NCBI GenBank assembly: GCA_025403435.1
Contig: CM046343.1
Span: forward strand, 27,000,742 to 27,064,741
Source: Artocarpus heterophyllus
Taxonomy: Eukaryota; Streptophyta; Magnoliopsida; Rosales; Moraceae
Reading direction: 5' to 3'
Length of the DNA: 64,000 nt
Within the stretch, counting starts at the first letter, position 1; each line of letters starts with the position of its first letter. Of the stretch, positions 45,221-54,889 are shown in pieces. The position numbers were made by a program, and so were the translations under genes. The notes under the pieces are model-generated. The model worked only from the letters and a program-made list of their open reading frames with translations, searched no databases and had not been told where the DNA came from.

Positions 45221-48132
45221 TTTGTGGCCTTTCTGGTAGTTTATGAACATCCAGATATACAACTCCATTCCTTTTGTGCACTCCCATCTCCCATGGCTCA
45301 TGCCGAATATAGGCAGTGGCCAGTATCTGCAGAATACAAAGTAGTTACTACAATATCGTCCAGTTTTAAAGCTATATGAAAGTCACTCTCTACTGTGTTT
45401 CTTTTATGGACTCCTAGTCTTCAGACATTATATAGAAAAACTGCTTTTCCCTGCTCAAAACCCCCAATAAATTCAAATCATATGTAATTAAATGAAGATA
45501 TTCTATGAGTAACTTGCTTATTTGAATATCACCAAACATAAGCTACTCAATCATCCATTAAAGTATTAGTTCCTTTTTTTTCCTTTGATATACTGCTAGT
45601 TGTTCCTAGGATTTGAGCCTAGGATCTCTCCCTTAAACCACTCCAGCCTTCACCAACTTAGCTAGCACCAGTTGGCAAAGAATTCGTTTCTAATTTGAAA
45701 AATTAAAAAATATTTTCTCATTACATTAACAGAAAACAGCATGTCTAATAGTAATAGATTCAAGATTTGTGGAAGTTGTCCACATGACCCATGAAACATA
45801 ATTCACTCTAGTAATAGTTAGATAAAGAAACTGTCAACTACCTTATTAAGGTTGTTGCGAAAAGTCTGTCAACACACAACACAAAAAAAAAAAAAAACTA
45901 TTAACAGCCTATAGGAAAATTAATAACTAATGAAGAAAAATGAGGAGGCTAATTAGCGTCGAACCACAAAATGAATGTTTTGAAGTGGAATATTTTTGTC
46001 TCTTATGGAGGCAAGACGATCACCAAAGCCTTGAGACACCAAGTCTGGTTTAAAGGAAAAAACACAGGGTTGCCTGCAAATATCAGCGCCTCATATGCAC
46101 AACCCAAAGGAAATGCAAACGCAAAAATAAAAAATGAATCTTTTTCTGAATATTAAACTATTCATTGCAAAACTTGTACTCCAGATATAATGCATACCTT
46201 TTTTCTTGATAAAAGTATCAAAACCCTGATTAAGATCAGCTCCAACATCTTCAGTAATAAGCCGCTTGAAAAGCCTCTGAAATGAGAGAAGAACAATTTG
46301 AAACTGCTCACATCCAGTACAAGATTGTGAAAAATATGCAGTCAGGGCAGTTTATCAAAAATAATACTCTTACCAAGCTGCGATCATCAAAGAAGACATC
46401 TCCACCTTCTACCCGACTATAGCAAGCAACTTCACATGGCTATTGGATAAAATTAGCAAGTCAGCAAATGATTGAGGTAAACAACAACAAGAATAATTTA
46501 CACAGCAGCCGCCAGGTTCACAAATATGATTTACCAAAAGCTAGAAAATCAACATGTAGGGCCTGTTGTAGTTTGATAAACAAATTGTCACATAAGAGAG
46601 ATCTTGATCATGTAAATATACCGTACCACTAATTACACAGGATTAATCAAATTCCCTTGCACCAGCCATTCAATGAAAAACACAGCAAAATAGCAATCAG
46701 TTGAAAACTTTGGATTGAACAGGTGAAAAATATTTACTGACAAAAAAGCACAAGATACAAACTTTGTGGTCGCACATTATAGGCGAACCACACATAATTA
46801 TACTTAAAGAAAGAATACCATATATGGAGCAAGGAAACACTTGACTTACTGCCTGATAAACAATTTGTTTTCTTGATAACGTCTCTTCACTTTTTGAAAG
46901 TTTTAATTCCAAAACAAAGCGTTCATCATGACGAGGATTAGAGAACTTTGAACCATAACCAAAATTCTGCCTGTGAGGATAAGTTCCGGGTCGGGGAAGG
47001 ATGCCTGCTCCTCTTATCATTTTGATGCCAACAACCAGGGCCAAAATTCCCTCTACCCGGGTTGTTATTATTGTGTATCACAGGCAACACTGTATTGTAA
47101 AAAATAATAATAATAATAAAAATTAGATTTTGAGGAGGGAAAAAAATACTAAAAAACATTTTTCAGTAAACTGCAATTAAAGAACTATTTGGAAAAGATA
47201 ATCAGGAGAATTTGATACTACTTGAAACCAGAAATGAAAAATATTACCTCTACAGCAACGACATCTTAATAGTAATAATTCTAGCCAATTAAGCATTAGG
47301 ACAACAGTTTCAGAACAACGATAAATTTTCAGTGAAGTGCAATTAAAGTACACTACTAACAAATATAACGAGTTCAAGAAGAATTGAAGATTAAGCATTA
47401 ATACTACTTATGCAAGTTCGTCTTAATTGTAATATTTCTAGTCAAATTAAGCATTAAGACATACAAATTAACGATAAATTCATATACAGAAATAGCAAAT
47501 GAAACAATTTTTGAGCTTACAATATTTAAAAAAAAAAGAAAGAAAGACGGAAGGAAATTCAGCCAAAGAAAAGGCGGAATTTTTAATAAATTAAAAAACA
47601 AACTGGAAAGAAAAGCAAAAAAATTACTAAAAGACAACTGCAAAGAGTTGAAAACCCTAAATTTGGAGACAAAGGAATAAACCATTTTTTCTCCATGGAA
47701 ACCAAGAATTGAAACCTACTGAAGCATCATCCTCAAGAAATGGACAAGAAATTTACCAGGAATCGGATGATTACTAGGGCTAGGTTTTGCAGTGATCCTC
47801 GTTATCGGAGCCAAACAGATCCTTCTCTTCTTCGTAGTCATAATGAGCCCGATCACTGTTGCTAGTGTTGTAGTGTAGTTGTCGACCTCCTCTTCGCCGT
47901 TCTCCTCCTCTCCTTCGCTCGCGCTTCCGCCGCCGCTGCTGCTCCGATTGCCTCCTTCGCTTTGGTTTGACGACGAAGAAGCCGCCGACGAGAAGGATGA
48001 CGACGAGGCGGCCGATGAAGACGACGGCGACGACGGCGAGGAGGAGCGGTTGCCGTGTTGGTTGTCGTCCTTGTCTTGGTCGTCCTCGTAGTCCTCGCTG
48101 AAGATGTCGACGTCTTGTTCGGGGAAATCCAT
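45221..48132 (-). pseudogene. DXO1: DXO1-type decapping/NAD-cap exonuclease gene, 3'-truncated and frameshifted
   Basis: Six exons are recognisable on the minus strand: 48132-47757, 47089-46850, 46439-46374, 46276-46198, 46044-45965 and 45326-45221, mostly with GT/AG ends. Exon 1 encodes the acidic, Ser-rich plant-type N-terminal extension. Exon 2 has [11 protein letters not shown] and [20 protein letters not shown]; exon 3 CEVACYSRVEGGDVFFDD; exon 4 [19 protein letters not shown]; exon 5 GFGDRLASIRDKNIPLQNIHFV; exon 6 [18 protein letters not shown] and HKLPERP. DXO1 family proteins remove aberrant 5' ends from RNA. Here exon 1 is out of frame between about 47890 and 47800, exon 2 shifts frame near 47010, the residues joining exons 5 and 6 are missing, and the long last part with the EMD and ELKTS metal-binding motifs is absent from the window. 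The copy is almost certainly non-functional. Confidence 0.85.
45590..45680 (-). mobile_element. tRNA-derived SINE-like head in the DXO1 relic
   Basis: On the minus strand: GGTGCTAGCTAAGTTGGTGA (A-box-like TAGCTAAGTTGG), then ~35 bp later GGCTCAAATCCTAGGAAC (degenerate B-box), and an A-rich tail AAAGGAAAAAAAAGG. It lies between exons 5 and 6. No target duplication was delimited. Confidence 0.5.
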
Positions 48133-48257
48133 GATCGGAAAAGAGAGAAGTCTCCCAGAAGATTTTCTCGGCCAATGTTGAAAAAGCAGGGTGATGTTTG
48201 TTTCTGCGTCGGATTTGCTTCTGAATTTGTCTGCGAAGCAAAGTAATTGGGTCCTGT

Positions 48258-48271
48258 TGGGCCCAGCCCAG
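48258..48271 (-). promoter_or_regulatory. Site II (TGGGCC) promoter motifs upstream of DXO1 relic
   Basis: TGGGCCCAGCCCAG, about 125-140 bp upstream of the exon 1 ATG. TGGGCC/T pairs are common in promoters of plant housekeeping genes, so the original promoter appears to have been duplicated with the gene. Confidence 0.5.
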
Positions 48272-48304
48272 TGGCTTTTTCTGATTTCGCTTGGGGACCA
48301 TCGT

Positions 48305-48968
48305 GACTCCCAATGTTTAATTATCCACTAATTTTATTTTTATTTTTTTATGGAAAGTTTTATTTTTATTTTTATTTTTGGTGGTACAGTTTTACAAGAA
48401 ATTTTAGTGAAGAATGTTGTTAATGAAGAACAACATGGATTGAACATTGATTTGTAAATTGGCCTGGAGGTAATCAATTGCTTTGTTTTTGGATCAAACA
48501 AACGTTAATAATATACCCAAAAAGGGGGAAAAGCAAGTATCCAAGAGAAATCATGAGCGTATATTTGCAATCTATTGTATTATTATGACCTCGAATTACA
48601 AAACAGGCAACATATATATATATATATATATATTTCTAACGACAACAACAACAAAAGAAATTACCTAGAATAATGATCAAAATGCCTATTTTCCCCACTA
48701 CTGAAATTTCGATTGCCTAAATAACCATCCTTGTACATTCGACAGATTTGAGTCTCGACAAATTTGGACTCAAATCCCCAACCCCACATCTAGAAAATAA
48801 AATAAACAAACTTCTTTGCAACACCTTTTTTTTTTTTTTTTTAGCTATCACAACATTAAAAGTATGTCACCAAAAAAAAAGTACAATAATTTGAACGATC
48901 ACAATATTTTCTCCAAAACAGAGCAAATAGTGATGGATCAAATTAAGCAACTTTGTATTCTCGTATCA
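48305..48968. other. Intergenic AT-rich DNA with a TA microsatellite
   Basis: A (TA)n run lies at about 48610-48632 and poly-T tracts at 48824-48842; no gene. Confidence 0.6.
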
Positions 48969-49505
48969 CTAGGCTTGAGCAAGAGAGTCGACTCCTTGTG
49001 GGGAAATGGCTATGCTGACTTGTGGGGACAGAGGCACTTGTGAGTCTATATCTATATGTATGTTGGCTTCTTCATGATCATATTGATGGGTCAGAGTTGA
49101 ACTTATTTGGATATTCCAAACAGGGAAAATAGCACCACAGAGCTTGAGATTGAACCAACCAAGAAAGAGGCTCAATATTAATATAGCAGGATACAAAAAC
49201 CAGAAGAGAGCCTGGGGAAAGACTAGTGAAGACACAAGTGAAAGAGCCATGTGAGGAGAGAAATTGCCGAATTGGAAGCGAATGAGGGCTGTATTGGGCC
49301 AAGGAGGAACGAGAGAGAGGGTCATGGAAGTGAAAGAGGAGAGGAGGAGAAGGAAAACGTGGAAGCAGCTCTTGGTCCAAGAGGTTTGGCTGGAATTCTG
49401 GACAATATCGAAAGGGTCCCAATCCCACGGAAGAGCTTCTGACTGGGAATATTTGAGGAGGTTTATGATGATGGGGATGATGAATCGGAGATCAAAGCCA
49501 CTCAT
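48969..49505 (-). CDS. Small multi-pass membrane protein, unknown family (intact)
   Basis: 178 residues from MSGFDLRF (49505); a longer in-frame start at 49625 is less likely because sister genes begin directly before the D[LI]RY motif. FDLRFIIPIIINLL (4-17) and WDWDPFDI lead in. Hydrophobic segments lie at ~47-66 (CFHVFLLLLSSFTSMTLSL), ~84-97 and ~99-125 (ALFWFLYPAILILSLFLGWF). The family motif FPVWNIQISSTLTH (127-140) and an acidic His/Asp/Ile-rich tail EEANIHIDIDSQ end the protein. About 40% similar to the 34.3-kb gene by eye. A TATA box lies ~142 bp upstream, and the leader is pyrimidine-rich. Family and function not recognised; predicted integral membrane protein. Confidence 0.75.
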   Translation of the reverse strand: MSGFDLRFIIPIIINLLKYSQSEALPWDWDPFDIVQNSSQTSWTKSCFHVFLLLLSSFTSMTLSLVPPWPNTALIRFQFGNFSPHMALSLVSSLVFPQALFWFLYPAILILSLFLGWFNLKLCGAIFPVWNIQISSTLTHQYDHEEANIHIDIDSQVPLSPQVSIAISPQGVDSLAQA

Positions 49506-49646
49506 TTTTTTGTTTTTTCTTAAATTTGGAATTTCCAAGAATGACAGTGGTAGAGGGAGCAAGCATATATAGAAGAGAAGTTGAGGAGAGGGCGAAGAAT
49601 TATGAGCCAGGCTTGTTCGTTTCAAGAAGGCTAGTGGGAGGGCTTT

Positions 49647-49654
49647 TATTTATA
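49647..49654 (-). promoter_or_regulatory. TATA box for the gene at 48969-49505
   Basis: TATAAATA on the minus strand, ~142 bp before the chosen ATG. A second TATATA at ~49563-49570 lies too close to the ATG to fit the spacing seen in the sister gene. Confidence 0.55.
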
Positions 49655-49739
49655 GGCAAGACTGGATATATACATACATATAGATACACATATAGATGTG
49701 CGTGTCAAAGTGACTTAGCACATATATAGTATCATAATA

Positions 49740-51208
49740 TTATACACACACATATATATATATACACATATATATATATATGGTGTGTGGGTCAAAAGAA
49801 CCAAAATCGCACCATCGCTTTTAGCAAACATAAACACATGCGCGCGCATATATATATATATATATCTATATATATATACACATGTATGGATGTGTGTGTC
49901 AAAGGGACCAAAATTAAATATATGCGTGTATTATCGTCTGGCTTTCAACCAACATATATATAGTTGGAAAGCACGTAATATGCACATGCACAACAAGTTC
50001 ATTGTTTTTTTTATAATGTGTGAATGATTCTTTTAGGTTTATTTATTTATTTTATTTATTATTCTCTTAAGGGTTGAGGGTATTATAAAAAATATTTAAG
50101 TAAAGCATATTTAAAGAAAAAATATTAATGACAAAATTAGACTGTAAAATATTTATGAGATATGTTTAAAAAATTTTGTATTAGATAAGATGAGAGAAAA
50201 TTTTAAATAAGGACGTATATGAGAAAAAATAATTAGTAAGACAATTAAGAAAGAAAAAGTATTTAAAAGAGCCACATTTAATCACAAAAGACAAGGAAGA
50301 AGGTAGAACTAAAGTATGGAAAAAAAGGGAGAGAGGAAGGACTTAAAAAGAAAAGAAAAGGCAAGGAATTTGGAATGAAAAAGAAAAAAGACCTTTTCGT
50401 TTTGGCTGAAATAGGAGATAAATTTTTCTCCTTTCTATCTATATATATGTGTGTGTGTATATAGTTGGATAGAGAAAGGGATGTGCGTGTCAAAGGAACC
50501 AAAATCAAATGTATGCGTGTGTCAAAGGTGCCAATATAATATATGTTAGAAAATAGATGAAAATAAGCAGTAGCAAATAAAAAACAAAGAACAGACAAAT
50601 TTAGGTGAAAAATTCTAGATGAGAAAAAAGCATGGACAGAGAAAAAATAAATCTATTATATCTTTAAAATTGATAAAAAAAAGTGTTAAAATAATATATA
50701 TATATATATATATATATAATAACACAACCTTAATATAACAAAACCACACTGTACCATTACATACCCCTAAAATTTCTATAATATAATTTCATCATAAAAG
50801 TATCACACTACCAACTTTTCAGCCTAGAGCAAATAAAATTTGGATCAATTTGTTCTAACAATATATACATATATATCCCCTGCTTTCAAGATACATATAT
50901 ATAGAGAGATCTGTGTCAAAGGAACGAATATGTGCATATCCCACCGCTCAAATATAATACATATATACACACATATAGAAGCGAGTTTGTCAATGGAACT
51001 AAAATCAAACATATGCCTGTGTCAGAGCAACCAATATCCCATCGCTTTTGGCAAACACATATATAAACCAAAAGAAAAACCTTTTTTTTTTTCCATGAGC
51101 TGTGGCCCAACCCTATCAGTGGGTGAGCCCACCTAGTGGGTACCCACCAAACATATACCTGTGTGAAAGCAACCAATGTCCCATCGCTTTTGGCAAGCAC
51201 ATATATAA
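49740..51208. repeat. Local dispersed/tandem repeat patch with TA tracts
   Basis: A ~60-80-bp module recurs at about 49785, 49885, 50480, 50910, 50980 and 51150. It has GTGTGTCAAAGGAACCAAAA, AATCAAACATATGCCTGTG, CAACCAATATCCCATCGC and TTTTGGCAAACACATATATAAACC, separated by TATATA microsatellites. One form adds a poly-T run and ATGAGCTGTGGCCCAACCC (51090). The patch continues on the other side of the Copia insertion (60884-61080). No gene. Confidence 0.75.
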
Positions 51209-52631
51209 TGTTAGACATGTATGCTCTAAGGAGTAAAAATGTAATACGTTTTTGGAGACATTTTTATCAATAAAGAATTTATTCATACCAAATATTGTCC
51301 TCTTTACGTTCATATTCGTTGAATGTATGATAAGCAAACAGTAGTCTGAGACTGTCAGTCTAAACCTTAAGAGTTGGGCATATGATGGGATGATTATGCG
51401 GTAGACACGACTCTTAAGGTGATGGTCTAAAATATATGATCCGCAATCGAGGGAATAAAGTTGGGCGCTTTATTCATGTAAAGATTGTTATGTTGTCTAT
51501 ATCCCTTTTGGGAGATGGTTTGTCTTGGCCATCGGAGTTGGACTCCGTGAATAGAAACATTGGCGCGTTGTCATAGGTGACGATGTGTTGGATCGGGACA
51601 TAAAGTGAATTGATTTGGATTAATAATTCTGTCTTGTCAAATTGATTCACTTTAGACAATCATTTGTATTGTATCTTAATCCTGAGATGAATAATGGGCC
51701 CGTTGTCTCGACTTGTGTCTTTTGATGTACCAATGGGTGACTCCCACATCTCTATAGTGGCATGCATGCCGGTACGTTGGAGGCATGACTCTTGGTAGCG
51801 TAGACTTGTTATTCATAGATATGGAATCCATAGCTCCTCTTTAGGAGTAATGATATCCTCTTATATGCGTTGTCCTGTAATTGGAAAACTGGAGCGCTCA
51901 ACCATTTGGATACATAGGTGTAACCGAATGGTATACTATCTTTGGATGGTAAGTTTTCTAATGGTGAGACAATGGAACGTAAGATAAAAATAATCGGGAA
52001 GGTAAGACAGAACTTGTCCTTAAGCCGATTATGGATGATCATATGGGGATGCGATACACTATGATATGTCATGGAGACTTAGCTACACGAGCTTCGTAAT
52101 TCTATAAAGTTCGAGAGTGCAGCTCCAAGCTTTTAGTGGAGTAGCGTTGGAGTTGATAATTGTGAAATATATATCTGGGATATTGGGTTTCATAGTTATC
52201 ATGAGCTTGAACCTTATAGGTCCATTTTGGTCCCCTTTGCTAGCTCACAAAATCCTGTAACGACACGGCGTGCTTTTCCAATAATTGGTGACTTATGTCA
52301 GATTTATCAGATTGGTTTAAAATTTATAAGAATCAAATAATTCATGTCTGTTTATCGGTTGAATTAATTATGTAAGAAATTAGTTCAAGATGAACTTGTT
52401 GAATTATGGCGTTCGGATAATTCTTGTCTGTTTATCGGTTGTTTTAATTTTGGACAATTAGAACAAGATAAACTTGTAGAATTATTGTGAATTGATTTAT
52501 TTTCTTAGAGATTATCTTGATAAAGTTTGTTTTGATCAGATATCTTTTCTATTGGGCTATTTGAATCAAAACTGAGACTTTATCCTTTAGAATCTCGGGT
52601 GGAAAATAAAAGATTCGCGGAGATTTTTTTC

Positions 52632-52716
52632 TCGGCAGTTCGGCATGCCGGATGACGTGTTCGGCCTGCCGAACTGGCCAGTTCGGCCTGCCTATCTCAC
52701 AGTTCGGCATGCCGAC
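52632..52716. repeat. TTCGGC..GCCGAA array in Copia U3
   Basis: Four copies: GTTCGGCATGCCGG, GTTCGGCCTGCCGAAC, GTTCGGCCTGCC and GTTCGGCATGCCGACC at ~20-25-bp spacing, just upstream of the promoter. The same array lies in the 3' LTR at 60281-60365. Confidence 0.85.
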
Positions 52717-52834
52717 CGCGACAGCTAAGATTACGCGTTTTTCACGCGTATCTTATCAGATATTGATCCGAACTTGATTATATTTCGATTTTTGAGACCT
52801 AATCTGATATGGACTGACCCCAAGGACCAATAGG

Positions 52835-52842
52835 TATAAAAA
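52835..52842 (+). promoter_or_regulatory. Copia LTR TATA box
   Basis: TATAAAAA in the context AGGTATAAAAAGGGAG. The equivalent in the 3' LTR is at 60484-60491. Confidence 0.8.
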
Positions 52843-53236
52843 GGGAGTGAGTCTAATGATTTACTCAGATCAATTTGAGAGATTAAGAGTGATACTCTTC
52901 TAGTGAGCATCTAAAAACTCCCTGAGAGCTTTTGTTCATAAATCACGAACACTAGCTTTGGGTTCTCTCTATTGGTTGGAAGGAGAGTCACCGGTGGAAG
53001 AGCTGTACGTGTGAGCCCACACTCACTCCGGTTGTGGATAGAGAATAGCAAAGAAGACCAGTTGGTTGAGGCTCTTCTGGAACGTTACTTCTCTACACAG
53101 GTCGCGGAGGTTCTTCGGCATACTGAGGTTAGTAAGATCTGTTTAATTTATACATATAACATGTCAAACTTGTGTTTTGGAAAATACTCTGATGAAAAAT
53201 TTTTAAAATTCCGCTGCGCACTTTGTTTCCAACAAT

Positions 53237-53248
53237 TGGTATCAGAGC
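53237..53248 (+). promoter_or_regulatory. Copia primer-binding site
   Basis: TGGTATCAGAGC, two bases after the LTR; complementary to the 3' end of initiator tRNA-Met. Confidence 0.95.
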
Positions 53249-53738
53249 CGAGGTTTTTACATAAATTTGCAAGTTTGTGATCATGTTATATGCATAAATT
53301 TTGTGATCTTAATCTCTCCAATGCTTGAATTGAATTTTATAGAGAGATGGCACTCTAGGTTTCTATATAATATATATGTTGTCATGGATTATATGGTGGA
53401 TGTTTATTAATTAATTATGGTTGATTAAATTGTTGTTTAATTATTTATTAATTAATTAATACCGGTTATGGTTCCTTAGAGGTTAGAATGTGTATCTAAG
53501 TTTTTCATGTAATTAGATGGCGGACTATCATCTCCGTCTAGGAATTATTATTTAATTTGTAAGAATTTTGTAATTAAATAATTATTCGGAGAAGACGGAA
53601 CGAGAAGTCGGATCTTGAAGATAGATGATGGCGCCTCCAGGTATTTCCTGAGTCTCTAATTTTGTGTTTTTGAATTGTTGAAAATAAAATTGATGAATTG
53701 CATTAAAATTGTATTTTCTGGATTGAGTGTTTTCTGCT

Positions 53739-53922
53739 CGGTCGGCATGCCGGACCTCACAGTTCGGCAGGCCGAAGGTCACAGATCGGCAGGCCGGACG
53801 TACGGTCCGGCAGGCCGACAGTGGGGCAGAAATTTTGGTGCTCTGCCGGCAGGCCGAACCTTCATGTTCGGCAGGCCGAACCACCATGATCGGCAGACCG
53901 ATCACCTAGATCGGCCTACCGA
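53739..53922. repeat. TTCGGC..GCCGAA array in the Copia leader
   Basis: Eight copies at ~20-26-bp spacing, the clearest being GTTCGGCAGGCCGAACC (53864) and GGTCGGCATGCCGGACC (53741). Each unit is an imperfect palindrome; arm variants CCGG, GATCGG and TACCGAC occur toward the right end. Confidence 0.85.
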
Positions 53923-54389
53923 CAGAGAGCATCCAGGTGTCCAGAAAAGGTGCAATTTTTGGTGCAGTTTTAATTTTATTTTTGGGACGATTCTGAGAAA
54001 CATTAAATTTGGATATGACCGGAAATATGAAGTGTTCGATTCATACGGGATTGAGGACTTGAAGATGGATATTACATGAAGAAGGATACAGCTTGAGGAT
54101 TCAAGGATGAAGAATCGATAAATGTCTCGATTATTCTCTTGTAATCTTAGTTTTTCTATTCTCTAGGGTGGAACCATAATATTACGGTTATTATTATTAT
54201 GCTTGTAGCTTTGCTTGATTGCTTTGCTTGTCTGCATTATAATATGATTTACCATGTATATTGATAACATGTCATATAGAATAGGGAGTGCCGCTCATAT
54301 TAAAATTGTTCATGCATAATTTTAAAATAAAACCTTGACTTCAAAAGATTGAGTGGGAGAAGGTTTTCGAAGAGAGAACCTAAGGCCTC

Positions 54390-54760
54390 CATCGTTGGTC
54401 CATAGGAAGAACATGATGGTCCCAACCCCTAGGAAGGGATTTCTATTATGTACCAGATTGGATCTCTAAAAGGATAAGGTATTTTAGTATGATTTATGGT
54501 TGCACACCCCTAGGTGGTGATTATAAATCATGGATAAAATATTGAAACGGTGGTTATACACTCACGTTAATTTTATTATTAACCTCCCCTAGGAGCTCTG
54601 TTAATAAAATTAATGGCCAAAGAAACGATTATTAGTATATGCTGGATCATACGGGTCCTGGATGGCATATATTAATCAGGAGGGGATCCGTGTTCCTGAT
54701 TGAATTTGGCATGACTCCCCTAGGAGCTTGTTGAATTCTGAGTTGGGAATTATCGTTGTA
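54390..54760 (+). other. Leader hairpin cluster with CCCCTAGG apices
   Basis: Four copies of CCCCTAGG (54426-54433, 54507-54514, 54586-54593, 54717-54724) each sit at the tip of an inverted repeat. Examples are ATGATTTAT/ATAAATCAT around the second, TTAATTTTATTATTAAC/GTTAATAAAATTAA around the third, GAATT/AATTC around the fourth and TCCC/GGGA around the first. A fifth hairpin ATCAGGA/TCCTGAT (54675-54700) has GGATCC in its loop. The loops contain self-complementary hexamers (CCTAGG, GGATCC). Confidence 0.7.
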
Positions 54761-54889
54761 AGGTTGTGATATTTTCAAGGTTTTGACACATAAACACATT
54801 TGTATGATTTTACATGATTGTGTTATCTTACTAAATTATTAAATATGTTTGCTTATGTTTGGTATATGATTCTTTATTGTAGATTGAAA

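Larger units (their letters stand above)
51209..53234 (+). repeat. Copia 5' LTR
   Basis: TGTTAGACATG...TTTCCAACA, 2026 bp. TATA box TATAAAAA lies at 52835-52842, so U3 is about 1.6 kb. A TTCGGC/GCCGAA array lies at 52632-52716, ~120-200 bp upstream of the TATA box. Confidence 0.97.
53249..54889 (+). other. Copia untranslated leader
   Basis: 1.64 kb between primer-binding site and gag ATG. It holds two notable structures, annotated separately: a TTCGGC/GCCGAA array (53739-53922) and a hairpin cluster (54390-54760). The open frame at 53675-54079 is a by-product of the array. Such a long leader would need splicing or internal initiation for translation; no clear intron was identified. Confidence 0.8.

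Noticed and set aside
47879..48246. Plus-strand frames rich in Asp/Ser opposite the DXO1 first exon
   Set aside because: Antisense of the Ser/Glu-rich exon 1 of the DXO1 relic; the minus strand has promoter motifs, splice sites and downstream homology.
51809..52072. 87-codon minus-strand frame in the Copia LTRs, also open in the diverged copy at 305-568
   Set aside because: By hand, replacement and silent changes are about equal in number and no domain is recognisable; staying open in one diverged copy is weak evidence for a gene.
53675..54079. 134-codon frame in the Copia leader
   Set aside because: It translates the GGCAGGCCGA repeat array; no relation to gag.
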